DNA of 13,463 nt from JACRBK01 sp964427955 (GCA_964427955.1 CAYRWY010000133.1:1-13463), one strand, 5' to 3'. Positions 1 to 6,899 are shown, counted from the stretch's first letter. Notes: a model not told the origin generated them from the letters alone. Program-made: numbers and translations.

Positions 1-93
1 AACTAACCCTAGCTCACTGCGGTCATTCCTTTCACGTTTGCACAAAACTTAGGTACTTAGACCCCACCCCTGGCAAAAGTTTAGCGGCTGGCG

Positions 94-128
94 CCAGGCA
101 GGGCGGACGGACGAGTCCGCCCTCCTGG
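94..128 (+). other. strong bulged hairpin in the leader, possible 3' part of an RNA or upstream transcript
   Basis: Bases 100-108 (agggcggac) pair perfectly with 115-123 (gtccgccct) around a 6-nt loop. The stem continues with ccagg (94-98) against cctgg (124-128), leaving base 99 bulged, for about 14 base pairs in all. It lies just before a second, terminator-like hairpin at 140-161. The two could form the 3' end of an upstream mRNA or of a structured RNA starting outside the window. I do not recognise an RNA family, and no convincing coding sequence covers it. Confidence 0.45.
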
Positions 129-139
129 TTCTCCCCCTC

Positions 140-161
140 AGGGTCGATTGGCCCTTTTTTT
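140..161 (+). terminator. Rho-independent terminator-like hairpin
   Basis: The stem agggtc (140-145) pairs with ggccct (150-155), with one G-U wobble and the loop gatt. Its last base starts a run of seven T on the + strand (155-161). The stem is short (6 bp), but the tetraloop and U-tract are typical. It would end whatever is transcribed from the left edge and insulate the response-regulator gene at 308. Confidence 0.55.
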
Positions 162-307
162 ATTTCCAGATTTCACTCCAAATCCAAAATGAGCTTATAC
201 TTTAAGAATGATTTCCGAGATCCTTAAACGTTAGCCTATTCACACTACTAAGCTCATTATTAAAAATATAAACAGACATCTTACTCAGGGGGCGAGACAA
301 AATTACC
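162..307 (+). promoter_or_regulatory. AT-rich leader upstream of the response-regulator gene
   Basis: This stretch is much richer in A and T than the genes around it and has no supported gene, so the promoter of the two-component run at 308-3556 probably lies here. Possible -10 hexamers are TATACT (196-201) and TATAAA (267-272), but neither has a good -35 at normal spacing. The ribosome binding site for the ATG at 308 is weak: a G-run at 288-292 sits about 15 nt upstream. The rest of the gene-free region 1-307 holds only the two hairpins described separately. Confidence 0.35.
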
Positions 308-748
308 ATGAGAAAGCGCCTGATCTTGCTCGTCGAAGACAACCCGGATGACGAGGCGTTGACATTACGCGCGCTGCGGCGCAACCATATCGCCAACGAG
401 ATCGTCGTCGTCCGTGATGGTGTCGAAGCCCTGGATTATTTCGCCGGTACGGGCCGGTTTGCCGACCGCGATCTGAGTGAAGTGCCCGAACTGATCTTGC
501 TTGACCTCAAGCTGCCCCGCATCGATGGGCTGGAAGTTCTCAAGCGCCTGCGCCAGAACGACCAGACCAGGCTGCTGCCGATTGTGGTCCTGACCACGTC
601 CGACGAAGAGAAAGATCGTGTGCAGAGTTACCAGCTTCATGCCAACAGCTTCATCCGCAAACCGGTGGATTTCAACCAGTTCGCCGATGCCATACGCCAG
701 ATCGGGCTGTACTGGCTCGTCCTGAATGAGCCGCCCATCGGGGGGTAA
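308..748 (+). CDS. single-domain response regulator, Rcp1-like
   Basis: This 146-aa protein is one receiver (REC) domain and nothing else, so it receives phosphate but has no DNA-binding or enzymatic output. The acidic pocket is E10-D11, the phospho-acceptor is D66 in LILLDLKLP, the switch threonines are T96-T97, and the conserved lysine is K118 in RKPV. The C-terminal YWLVLNEPP is typical of the Rcp1 family, the partners of cyanobacterial-type phytochrome and PAS kinases. It lies 9 nt upstream of a sensor kinase gene on the same strand, so kinase and regulator are probably co-expressed and may be cognate. It is cytoplasmic. The family call is firm; the signal and downstream target are unknown. 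The ATG at 308 fits the normal family N-terminus although its ribosome binding site is poor. Confidence 0.92.
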   Translation: MRKRLILLVEDNPDDEALTLRALRRNHIANEIVVVRDGVEALDYFAGTGRFADRDLSEVPELILLDLKLPRIDGLEVLKRLRQNDQTRLLPIVVLTTSDEEKDRVQSYQLHANSFIRKPVDFNQFADAIRQIGLYWLVLNEPPIGG

Positions 749-757
749 CTGCCGTCA

Positions 758-2626
758 ATGACACAGGTGCTCAAAGTCCTATTGGTCGAAGACTCCGAAG
801 ACGACGCCCTGCTGGTGCTGCGCTCGCTGCGCCGCGGTGATTACGAACTGCTCTCCGAGCGTGTCGAGACCGCACTGGCGCTGCGCGAGGCCCTGGCCCG
901 TCAGCCCTGGGACGTGGTGCTCTCCGACTATTCGATGCCTCATTTCAGCGGCGCGGACGCCCTGCGCGTGATCCAGGAAAGCGGGCTGGACCTGCCTTTC
1001 ATCATCGTCTCCGGGGAGATTGGCGAAGAGCGAGCCGTCGAGATCATGCGGGCGGGCGCGCACGATTACGTGATGAAGGACAACCTGGCGCGGCTCGTCC
1101 CGGCTATCCAGCGCGAGCTGCGCGACGCCGAAGATCGCGGCGCACGGCGGCAGGCCGAAGAACAGGTGAAGATGCTGTCCAGCGCGATGGAACAAAGCGC
1201 CAGCCTGATCCTGATCACCGATACCAACGCGCTGATCACCTACGCCAACCCCACCTACTGCCAGCTCACCGGCTATACCCTGGACGAATTGATGGGGGCC
1301 TCCGCCGCGATCTTTCGTTCCGACGACATGCCTCAGGAGGTGTACAAGCAGTTGTGGGGGACGCTGGTCGCGGGTGAAGCCTGGCACGGGGAGCTGTTGA
1401 GCAGAAAGAAAAACGGCGAAAAATACTGGGTCGATGTCCGGATTTCGCTGGTGCGCGATCAAGTGGGCAGCGTGGTCCGGTTCCTGGCGGTGCAGGAAGA
1501 CATCACCGAACGCAAGCGGCTGGAAGCCGAATTGCAGCGGTACACGTCGCAGTTGGAGGCGATGGTCGAAGAACGGACCGTCGAACTCCGCCGCGCCAAA
1601 GAGCACATCGAGGTGATCGTCAAAAATACCAGCGACGCCATCGTCCTGGCCCAGGCGAATGGCGACATCCAAATCGCCAACCCGGCCTTCGAAAACATGT
1701 TTGATCAGCAGGCGCGCCAGCCCATCGAGCGCATCCTGAGCGGCATCAACGACCCGAGCCTGGTGGAAGCCCTGGCCGAGGCGCTGCTGGTCGTCATTTA
1801 CAACGGTGAAAACCGGCGGGTCGAAGCGCGCATCAAGTCTCCGGATGGGACGGAGAAAGACATCGATATGGCGCTCATCCCGGTACCCACTGCCGACGAT
1901 CACCGGTCGGGGATCGTCATGAGCGCCCGCGACATCACCCACCTGAAGGAAATCGAGCGTTTCAAAGCGCGGTTCATCGCCGATGCCGTTCACGACCTGA
2001 GCACGCCGATCACCGCCCTGAGCACCCGGATTTACCTGCTCCGGCAGTTCCCCGAACGCATCAACGAACATGTCAGTTCGCTTGAGAATCAGGTCAACCA
2101 CCTGCGGGATCTGCTGGCCGATCTGCGGATGCTCTCGCTGCTCGACCGCGGCCAGATTGCGCTGAACCTGGAGCGCGCCCACCTCAACGACCTGGTGTGG
2201 CGGGTATTGGACACCTACGAACCGGTCGCCGTCAGCAAACAACAGACGATCACGTTCACCGCCGGACCGGACGTGCCCGCCGCCTACTTTGACCGCCGCC
2301 AGTGCGAACGGGTAATCTCCAACCTGATCGCGAACGCCATCAACTACACACCGCCGGGCAAGACCATCCAGATTTGCACCGCTGCCGACGAACATACGGT
2401 GCTGATCGAGGTCATCGACCAGGGAATCGGCATCAGCCCCGACGACTTGCGGCACATTTTCGAGCGGTTCTACCGCAGCGCCCAGGCCCGCGAAGTCCAA
2501 TCGTCCGGCACCGGCCTGGGGCTGGCCATCGTCAAAGAGATCGTCGAACTGCATGGCGGCACCGTTTCGGTGATCAGCGAAGTGGGTGTGGGCAGCACCT
2601 TCTCAGTTCGTTTCCCCTACCGGTAG
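758..2626 (+). CDS. REC-PAS-PAS sensor histidine kinase (soluble hybrid)
   Basis: This 622-aa protein has an N-terminal receiver domain (about 4-125; D11-D12 and phospho-acceptor D57 in LSDYSMP). Next come a PAS/PAC module (about 138-252, ending in the typical QEDITERK), a coiled-coil-like linker (252-285), a second PAS domain (about 285-398), HisKA with H412 in VHDLSTPI, and a HATPase_c domain. The ATPase motifs are an N box around N522-N526-N529, a G1 box DQGIGI (554-559), an F box FERFYR, and a G2 box GTGLGLAIV (584-592). No membrane segment is visible, so it should be a cytoplasmic sensor. The N-terminal REC suggests it is itself phosphorylated or sits in a phosphorelay with the upstream single-domain regulator. 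PAS ligands such as haem, flavin or none cannot be read from sequence. The ATG at 758 follows a GGGGG at 741-745. Confidence 0.93.
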   Translation: MTQVLKVLLVEDSEDDALLVLRSLRRGDYELLSERVETALALREALARQPWDVVLSDYSMPHFSGADALRVIQESGLDLPFIIVSGEIGEERAVEIMRAGAHDYVMKDNLARLVPAIQRELRDAEDRGARRQAEEQVKMLSSAMEQSASLILITDTNALITYANPTYCQLTGYTLDELMGASAAIFRSDDMPQEVYKQLWGTLVAGEAWHGELLSRKKNGEKYWVDVRISLVRDQVGSVVRFLAVQEDITERKRLEAELQRYTSQLEAMVEERTVELRRAKEHIEVIVKNTSDAIVLAQANGDIQIANPAFENMFDQQARQPIERILSGINDPSLVEALAEALLVVIYNGENRRVEARIKSPDGTEKDIDMALIPVPTADDHRSGIVMSARDITHLKEIERFKARFIADAVHDLSTPITALSTRIYLLRQFPERINEHVSSLENQVNHLRDLLADLRMLSLLDRGQIALNLERAHLNDLVWRVLDTYEPVAVSKQQTITFTAGPDVPAAYFDRRQCERVISNLIANAINYTPPGKTIQICTAADEHTVLIEVIDQGIGISPDDLRHIFERFYRSAQAREVQSSGTGLGLAIVKEIVELHGGTVSVISEVGVGSTFSVRFPYR

Positions 2627-2632
2627 GCCTTG

Positions 2633-3556
2633 ATGACCGGACTCATTTTCGACATCCAACGGTTTTCCCTGCACGACGGGCCGGGCATCCGCACGACGAT
2701 TTTTTTCAAAGGCTGCTCGCTGCGCTGTTTCTGGTGCCACAACCCCGAATCGATCCGGCCTCAGCCTGAGATCCAATCCCTGCCCGACAAATGCATCGGC
2801 TGTGGGGAATGCCTGGCCGCGTGCCCGGCGGGTGCGCGCGTCCTGCGCGACGGGACCGGCATGTATGATCGGGCGCAGTGCCTGGTGTGCGGCGCGTGTG
2901 TCGAGGTCTGCTTCGCCGGGGCGACCATCCTGATCGGGAAAACCGTCACCGTCGAGGAAGTCATGGCGGACATCCGCGCCGACCGCCTGTTTTACGAAAC
3001 CTCCGGCGGCGGAGTCACGCTGTCGGGCGGCGAGCCGGTGCTCCAGTCCGCGTTCGCCCAGGCCATCCTGGCGGCGTGTCACGCGGAGGGCATCCATACC
3101 GCCGTCGAGACGGCGGGAAATTATCCCTGGGAGAAGCTGGCCCCCCTGCTGCCGTACCTCGACCTGGTGCTGATGGACCTCAAGCACCTGGACCCCGCCG
3201 CGCATCGCGCCGCGACCGGCGTTTCCAACGCGCTGATCCTGGACAACGCCCGCCGCCTGGCGCAGACGACCATTCCGCTGCTGCTGCGAATGCCCATCGT
3301 GCCGACCGTCAACGACACCGAGGAGGCGGTGGGCGAGGTCGCGACGTTCGTCCGCGATCTGATCGCGCTCCGCGCGCAGACTCACCCGTCCCCCGCTCCG
3401 ATCCGCCTGGAACTGCTGGCCTTCCACCGCCTGGCCGCCGACAAATACCGCAGCCTGGGGCTGGATTACCGCGCCAGCCAGCTTACCCCGCTGTCCGCCG
3501 AGCGCATGGCCGAACTGCAAGCCGTCGCGCGGCTGGACGACGCCGTCAGCCGCTGA
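2633..3556 (+). CDS. glycyl-radical enzyme activating enzyme (radical SAM, PFL-AE-like)
   Basis: Family role: it uses S-adenosylmethionine and a [4Fe-4S] cluster to install the glycyl radical in a partner enzyme such as pyruvate formate-lyase or a diol/amine lyase. Numbered from the ATG at 2633 (307 aa), the radical-SAM motif is C28-x3-C32-x2-C35 (CSLRCFWC). It follows the family signature around HDGPGIRTTIFFKGC. A ferredoxin-like insert carries two further cluster motifs, C54-C57-C60-C64 and C83-C86-C89-C93. This is the arrangement of the non-PFL activases (choline lyase, hydroxyphenylacetate decarboxylase and glycerol dehydratase types). GGGVTLSGGEP (125-135) is the SAM-binding glycine motif. 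A TTG at 2630 is an alternative start, only 3 nt after the kinase stop. No glycyl radical enzyme is in the window, so the substrate is unknown. The enzyme would be oxygen-sensitive, implying anaerobic activity. Confidence 0.9.
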   Translation: MTGLIFDIQRFSLHDGPGIRTTIFFKGCSLRCFWCHNPESIRPQPEIQSLPDKCIGCGECLAACPAGARVLRDGTGMYDRAQCLVCGACVEVCFAGATILIGKTVTVEEVMADIRADRLFYETSGGGVTLSGGEPVLQSAFAQAILAACHAEGIHTAVETAGNYPWEKLAPLLPYLDLVLMDLKHLDPAAHRAATGVSNALILDNARRLAQTTIPLLLRMPIVPTVNDTEEAVGEVATFVRDLIALRAQTHPSPAPIRLELLAFHRLAADKYRSLGLDYRASQLTPLSAERMAELQAVARLDDAVSR

Positions 3557-4097
3557 GCGCGTTCTGCGCCATGAACGTTTCGATAGCGGCGCGCGTGTAG
3601 GCGTAGTCCGCCGGTTGGGCTTCGCTGCTGTGACTGATCCCCAGGTTGGCAATGTTGTCCCCGTTGAGCGTGACGACTGCCGTCTGCACGGCGCTTTCCG
3701 CAAAGATCGTCAGGAGCATCTGCATCCGCGCCGCGATCAGCACCGCATCCCCCACGCCGGTGATCTGCCCGCTCAACGCCACCACCGCCTGTCCCCCGCT
3801 GACGGTGACGCTGGCGATCTGGAGGTCCGGGCTGCTCCACACGTTGCGCGGGTCCTGGATCATGGCCTGCAACGCGGCCTGGACGTTCGCGGTGGGGTCA
3901 GCGCTGCGCGGGAGATCCGACACGACCGGCGACAGAATCAGCGCGTCGGGCACGATCACCACGCTCCCCGCCGGAAAGGTCTGACTCGGTATCGCGGCGA
4001 AATAGTAGTACACGAGTGGCAGTTCGCCCCCCGTCGTCAGGCTGCACGCCGCGGGCAGGATCAGCACCAATACCAGCAAAAACCATCGAGAAATCAT
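3546..4097 (-). CDS. putative lipoprotein with GerMN-like domain
   Basis: Starting at the ATG at 4097 this is a 183-aa exported protein with a basic N-terminus, a hydrophobic core and a candidate lipobox LPAAC, with acyl-Cys at residue 18. The proline at -3 is atypical. The rest has the pattern of a GerMN domain: a segment with PTANVQAALQAMI, a 'S-P-D-L-Q-I-A-S-V-T-V-S-G-G' strand, V-V-A-L-S, then a helix-rich stretch and AVVTLNGDNI. The domain is known from GerM and from cell-envelope lipoproteins of non-sporulating bacteria; its role is structural or binding and is not well defined. A GTG at 4109 is in frame, but it lies inside the purine-rich AGGTGAGGG that makes a good ribosome binding site for 4097. 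The 3' end overlaps the convergent activase gene by 11 bp. The lipoprotein call is good; the domain call is moderate. Confidence 0.75.
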   Translation of the reverse strand: MISRWFLLVLVLILPAACSLTTGGELPLVYYYFAAIPSQTFPAGSVVIVPDALILSPVVSDLPRSADPTANVQAALQAMIQDPRNVWSSPDLQIASVTVSGGQAVVALSGQITGVGDAVLIAARMQMLLTIFAESAVQTAVVTLNGDNIANLGISHSSEAQPADYAYTRAAIETFMAQNALSG

Positions 4098-4131
4098 AGA
4101 TTCCCTCACCTGCTAGTTACGATCTCTATCT

Positions 4132-4158
4132 ATTGTATTCGACGTGAAGGTGCGTTAA
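4132..4158 (-). promoter_or_regulatory. weak candidate promoter for the lipoprotein gene
   Basis: On the - strand, TTAACG (4158-4153) and TACAAT (4137-4132) are separated by 15 bp and sit upstream of the ATG at 4097. The -10 is good but the -35 match and the spacing are suboptimal. The divergent region 4098-4202 must also hold signals for the sulfur-carrier gene at 4203, for which I see no clear hexamers. Confidence 0.25.
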
Positions 4159-4202
4159 CTTACGGCAGGTCAACGACTGGGGTACGCTTCCCAGGAGGAA
4201 CG

Positions 4203-4481
4203 ATGATCGTCACCGTGCGTTTATTTGCCGGGCTGCGCGCCCTGCTGGGCAAAACCATCCCGGTCGAGGTCGGACCGCAGCCGTCCGTGCGCGACGTGCT
4301 GCACGCGATCCGGTGCGATTACCCCATCCTGCGGGACCGGCTGTTCGACGACCAGGGCCAGCTCGATCCGGACGTGATTCTGCTGGTCGGGGGCGAGAAT
4401 ATCGTCGTTTTGCAGGGGTTGGAAACACCGGTAGACGACTCGGGCGAGATGATGATCATCCCGCCGATGGTAGGTGGTTAA
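4203..4481 (+). CDS. MoaD/ThiS-family sulfur carrier protein
   Basis: This 92-aa protein has the ubiquitin-like beta-grasp pattern of MoaD. It opens with a first strand MIVTVRLFAGLRALLG, then a helix SVRDVLHAI, a late VILLVGGENIVVLQG strand, and a terminal PPMVGG. The C-terminal Gly-Gly is the residue pair that is adenylated and thiocarboxylated when MoaD supplies sulfur for the dithiolene of molybdopterin or tungstopterin. The partners MoaE and MoeB are not in the window. It lies 75 bp upstream of an aldehyde:ferredoxin oxidoreductase that needs this cofactor, a pairing often seen for tungsten enzymes, so it is probably a dedicated carrier. The ATG at 4203 has a textbook ribosome binding site, AGGAGG at 4193-4198. 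ThiS or another sulfur-transfer role is less likely given this neighbour. Confidence 0.88.
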   Translation: MIVTVRLFAGLRALLGKTIPVEVGPQPSVRDVLHAIRCDYPILRDRLFDDQGQLDPDVILLVGGENIVVLQGLETPVDDSGEMMIIPPMVGG

Positions 4482-4489
4482 ACTGACTA

Positions 4490-4518
4490 TTGAGTACCTG
4501 GCGGGCCTACGCTATGCT
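4490..4518 (+). promoter_or_regulatory. sigma70-type promoter candidate for the aldehyde oxidoreductase gene
   Basis: TTGAGT (4490-4495) and TATGCT (4513-4518) are separated by exactly 17 bp, each matching 4 of 6 consensus bases. Transcription would begin near 4525. That places an in-frame TTG at 4518 upstream of the message and supports the ATG at 4557 as the real start. It also means the oxidoreductase can be transcribed independently of the sulfur-carrier gene. Confidence 0.45.
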
Positions 4519-4556
4519 TGCCATGCCACTTCAACGAATTCTGGAGAACGAAACTG

Positions 4557-6545
4557 ATGGTTTACCCTGTCCTGCAACGTGAGCTTACCGTCCATCTCAA
4601 CAACGGACATTGGTATCTGCGCCCCACCGACGATCCCCAGATTCTGGGGCCGGTCGATTTCGGCTGGCGGCGTTACAAGCTGTATCCCGACAGCTTCACG
4701 TTTGGTGAGGGGCTGTTGGCGGGCAGCAGCATCCCCGGATCGCGGCGGCTGGTGTTCTGCGGCTGGAGTCCCCAATGGGAAAGCTTCTACGTCTCCAGCA
4801 TGGGCGGCGCGGCGTATATCTTTCACGGCCTGGGCATCAACTACATCGCGCTGCGCGGCCAGGCGCCGACGCCCAGCGTGCTGCTGCTCAACCACAAATC
4901 GGGCGAGATCGACGTCCGGTTGGAACCGATCAATTTCGAGGCGCTGTGGGGCGGGTATGCCGATCCCGAAGGCAAGCCGCTGATGGGCTTCTTCGCCTTG
5001 CAACAGGCGCTCTACGACCGCTACGCGGCGGAGTACCCGGCCAACAAGGTGCGCGTATTCGCTGTCGGACCGGCGGCGCTGCATACCAAAGAAGGCGCGA
5101 TTGGCTCCAGTCCGCTCCGCAAGGGGCAGTTCGTCCCGGTCGAAGATTGGGCGGGGCGCGGCGGGCTGGGCAGCCGTCTGCTGCAATATCATAAGATCGT
5201 CGGCTGCGTGTTCGGCGGCGAATGGGAAGATCCCGACCTGCGCGAATCGGCGGAGATCGACGCCTACTTCATGGAACACTTCGGCAAAAAGACCATCCAG
5301 GCCGACCTGGCGGTGACGACCAAGTACCGCTATGCGCCCGAATTCGAGACCGGCGGGACGTTCGGCGTCAACATGCGCGAGATGGATGCGCGCATCATGA
5401 GCTTCAACTATCAGAGCATCTACGCCTCCGAAGCGGATCGCCAGTTGCAGCACCAGCGGTTCATCCTGGATCACTACCTCGCGCAGTTCAACGAGGAAAC
5501 GATCAAGACCAAGAATTTCCAGCACTGCGGCGAACCCTGCCCGGTGGTCTGCAAGAAGATTTACGGCGTGCACAAAAAGGACTACGAGCCGTATCACGCC
5601 CTCGGCCCGCAGATCGGCGTCTTCGACCAGCGCGCGGCGGAGATGATCAACCACCACGCCGACGCGATGGGCTTCGACGCGATCCAGTTGGGCGGCACGC
5701 TGGCCTGGATCATGGAGGTCATCGCCGAGGGGCTGATCCCGCCGGAGGACTTCGGCCTGCCGCCCGCCGAGCATCTGCGCTTCAAATTCGCCAACGATCC
5801 CGATCACTTTGATCGCGTCGAGGACAGCCTGCGCAATGCGCAGTACGCCGTCGCCATCGTGAATGCCATGCTGTTCCGGCCCCAGGCGGCACTGTTCCGC
5901 GAAGGGATTCGCAGCGCGGCGCGCGAGTTGGACGAACGCTATGGCACGGCGACGCTGCACCGGGCGGTCTACCTGGCGAACGGCGACGAAGGCTACATGG
6001 TCCCCAACCAGTATTGGGTACCCGGCATGTTCAGTCCCATGCCAATCATGGGCAAATACTACGTCTACTACGGCCAGGACTTCGTCCCGCCGTTCGACCT
6101 GGGGCGCAAAAACGTCGAGCGCATGACCTACGAGTTGTTCAGCGACAATACCGGCATCTGCCGCTTCCACCGCAAATGGGCCGAGGCCATCAGCGATGAA
6201 ATCCTGGCCGCGCATTACGGGCTGAACATGGATTACAAGCAGCGCCAGTTCGACCTGGCCCGCGAGATTCACGAGAGCGAATCGGCGCGCGCCGTCGCCT
6301 GGGAAAGCACGCGCGTCGCCGATCTGATGCTGGGCTTCCTCCAACAGTGGGAGGCCGAAGGGTTGAAAAATCCGCAGTTGGACGCCTGGCTGGCGCGCTT
6401 CCGCGAGGACAAAGAGACGGCGGCGCGCGACTTCTGGAACGAGATCCGCAAGGGCATCCAGGCGGCGTTCGAGGCGGGCGCGGACGCCATTCCCAACGTG
6501 CTCAGCCCCGGCCAGGCCGGACAGTTGGTGGCCGACAAAGCCTAG
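4557..6545 (+). CDS. aor: tungsten-type aldehyde:ferredoxin oxidoreductase
   Basis: Family role: it oxidises aldehydes to carboxylic acids, or the reverse, with ferredoxin as electron partner, using a bis-pterin tungsten (rarely molybdenum) cofactor and one [4Fe-4S] cluster. The 662-aa protein shows the family signature DWAGRGGLG (198-206). The cluster ligands are C324, C328 and C332 in CGEPCPVVC, and the distal fourth ligand is C535 in DNTGICRF. A DYEPYHALGP segment (342-351) resembles the active-site region. The first two cysteines are spaced C-x3-C, whereas the classic archaeal enzyme has C-x2-C. The length is slightly above the usual 600-630 aa. There is no signal peptide, so it is cytoplasmic. 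The start at 4557 has GGAG at 4543-4546; an upstream TTG at 4518 is rejected because it overlaps a likely -10. The adjacent MoaD-like gene supports the cofactor assignment. The substrate is not predictable. Confidence 0.9.
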   Translation: MVYPVLQRELTVHLNNGHWYLRPTDDPQILGPVDFGWRRYKLYPDSFTFGEGLLAGSSIPGSRRLVFCGWSPQWESFYVSSMGGAAYIFHGLGINYIALRGQAPTPSVLLLNHKSGEIDVRLEPINFEALWGGYADPEGKPLMGFFALQQALYDRYAAEYPANKVRVFAVGPAALHTKEGAIGSSPLRKGQFVPVEDWAGRGGLGSRLLQYHKIVGCVFGGEWEDPDLRESAEIDAYFMEHFGKKTIQADLAVTTKYRYAPEFETGGTFGVNMREMDARIMSFNYQSIYASEADRQLQHQRFILDHYLAQFNEETIKTKNFQHCGEPCPVVCKKIYGVHKKDYEPYHALGPQIGVFDQRAAEMINHHADAMGFDAIQLGGTLAWIMEVIAEGLIPPEDFGLPPAEHLRFKFANDPDHFDRVEDSLRNAQYAVAIVNAMLFRPQAALFREGIRSAARELDERYGTATLHRAVYLANGDEGYMVPNQYWVPGMFSPMPIMGKYYVYYGQDFVPPFDLGRKNVERMTYELFSDNTGICRFHRKWAEAISDEILAAHYGLNMDYKQRQFDLAREIHESESARAVAWESTRVADLMLGFLQQWEAEGLKNPQLDAWLARFREDKETAARDFWNEIRKGIQAAFEAGADAIPNVLSPGQAGQLVADKA

Positions 6546-6605
6546 CCCGCGCCCGTAGAGGCGTATTGATGAGTTTTAACAAAATAACACGGAGGTACAC
6601 GGTAT

Positions 6606-6720
6606 CGGCCTCACCCCCCCGGCCCCCTCTCCATTCAAAAAGCATAATGGAGAGGGGGAGCCGCACGCTTTTTTCCCTCTCCCATCATTCTCTATGGGAG
6701 AGGGGTCAGGGGTGAGGGCC
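6606..6720. repeat. REP-like double-hairpin repeat unit
   Basis: Two hairpins sit side by side. In the first, ccccctctccatt (6623-6635) pairs perfectly over 13 bp with 6646-6658 around a 10-nt loop. In the second, ccctctcccat (6675-6685) pairs over 11 bp with 6694-6704 around an 8-nt loop. Both are enclosed by cctcacccc (6609-6617) against ggggtgagg (6709-6717). Sequences of this flavour are dispersed in many copies in genomes of Chloroflexota and cyanobacteria; that is from general knowledge and was not tested here. It lies just after the oxidoreductase stop and could also attenuate or stabilise its mRNA, although no T-tract abuts either stem. Confidence 0.7.
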
Positions 6721-6760
6721 ATTGGTGGGTAAGGCATAGTCACCTGGTGGCGAGGGGATT

Positions 6761-6887
6761 TACTGATCCTTGCAGAATAAGCTAAAGTCCGCGAGACAGC
6801 ACCCCCACCCCACCTCCCCCGTGCACGGGGGAGGCGCAGGAGGGGGTGAACTTCACGGAAGTTTAGATAGTAATGCAAGGATCAGTA
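6761..6887. repeat. 127-bp imperfect palindrome with perfect 14-bp terminal inverted repeats (MITE-like)
   Basis: The ends are exact inverse copies: tactgatccttgca (6761-6774) and tgcaaggatcagta (6874-6887). The centre is a perfect 22-bp palindrome (cctcccccgtg at 6813-6823, mirrored at 6824-6834). Between ends and centre the arms still align with scattered mismatches and one or two gaps, so the whole unit could fold as one long hairpin on either strand. It encodes no protein. The pattern fits a miniature inverted-repeat element or a palindromic repeat family mobilised in trans. A bidirectional transcription stop between the two convergent flanking genes is another possible role. The remainder of the gene-free stretch 6546-6956 (6546-6605, 6721-6760 and 6900-6956) shows no other recognisable feature. 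Confidence 0.7.
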
Positions 6888-6899
6888 GGGGTGAGGCCG
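6888..6899. repeat. outer inverted/direct repeat copy closing the intergenic repeat block
   Basis: ggggtgaggccg here is the exact inverse of cggcctcacccc at 6606-6617, so 12-bp inverted ends bracket the 294-bp block 6606-6899. Its first nine bases also directly repeat ggggtgagg at 6709-6717, so the near-palindrome at 6761-6887 is flanked by direct copies of the REP-like end. This nesting suggests insertion into, or duplication of, a REP-like unit. Confidence 0.5.

Noticed and set aside
3..227. Open frame across the left edge on the + strand
   Set aside because: It reads straight through two hairpins and a T-tract, with no plausible domain; more likely non-coding.
779..2554. Long open frame opposite the sensor kinase
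   Set aside because: It mirrors a clear multi-domain kinase gene in GC-rich DNA and has no recognisable domain.
4098..4109. GTG start at 4109 for the lipoprotein
   Set aside because: The GTG is part of the AGGTGAGGG ribosome binding site serving the ATG at 4097.
4518..4556. N-terminal extension of the oxidoreductase from a TTG at 4518
   Set aside because: The TTG overlaps a -10 hexamer with a 17-bp-spaced -35, and the extra residues do not look like the family; ATG 4557 has its own ribosome binding site.
4512..6344. Long open frame opposite the aldehyde oxidoreductase
   Set aside because: It is an antisense shadow; the + strand frame carries all the family motifs.
6646..6704. Intrinsic terminator for the oxidoreductase
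   Set aside because: The T-run at 6669-6674 is about 10 nt beyond the first stem and precedes the second, so neither hairpin has an abutting U-tract.
6606..6720. CRISPR array or tandem repeats
   Set aside because: The repeats are inverted and irregularly spaced, with no direct repeat-spacer periodicity.
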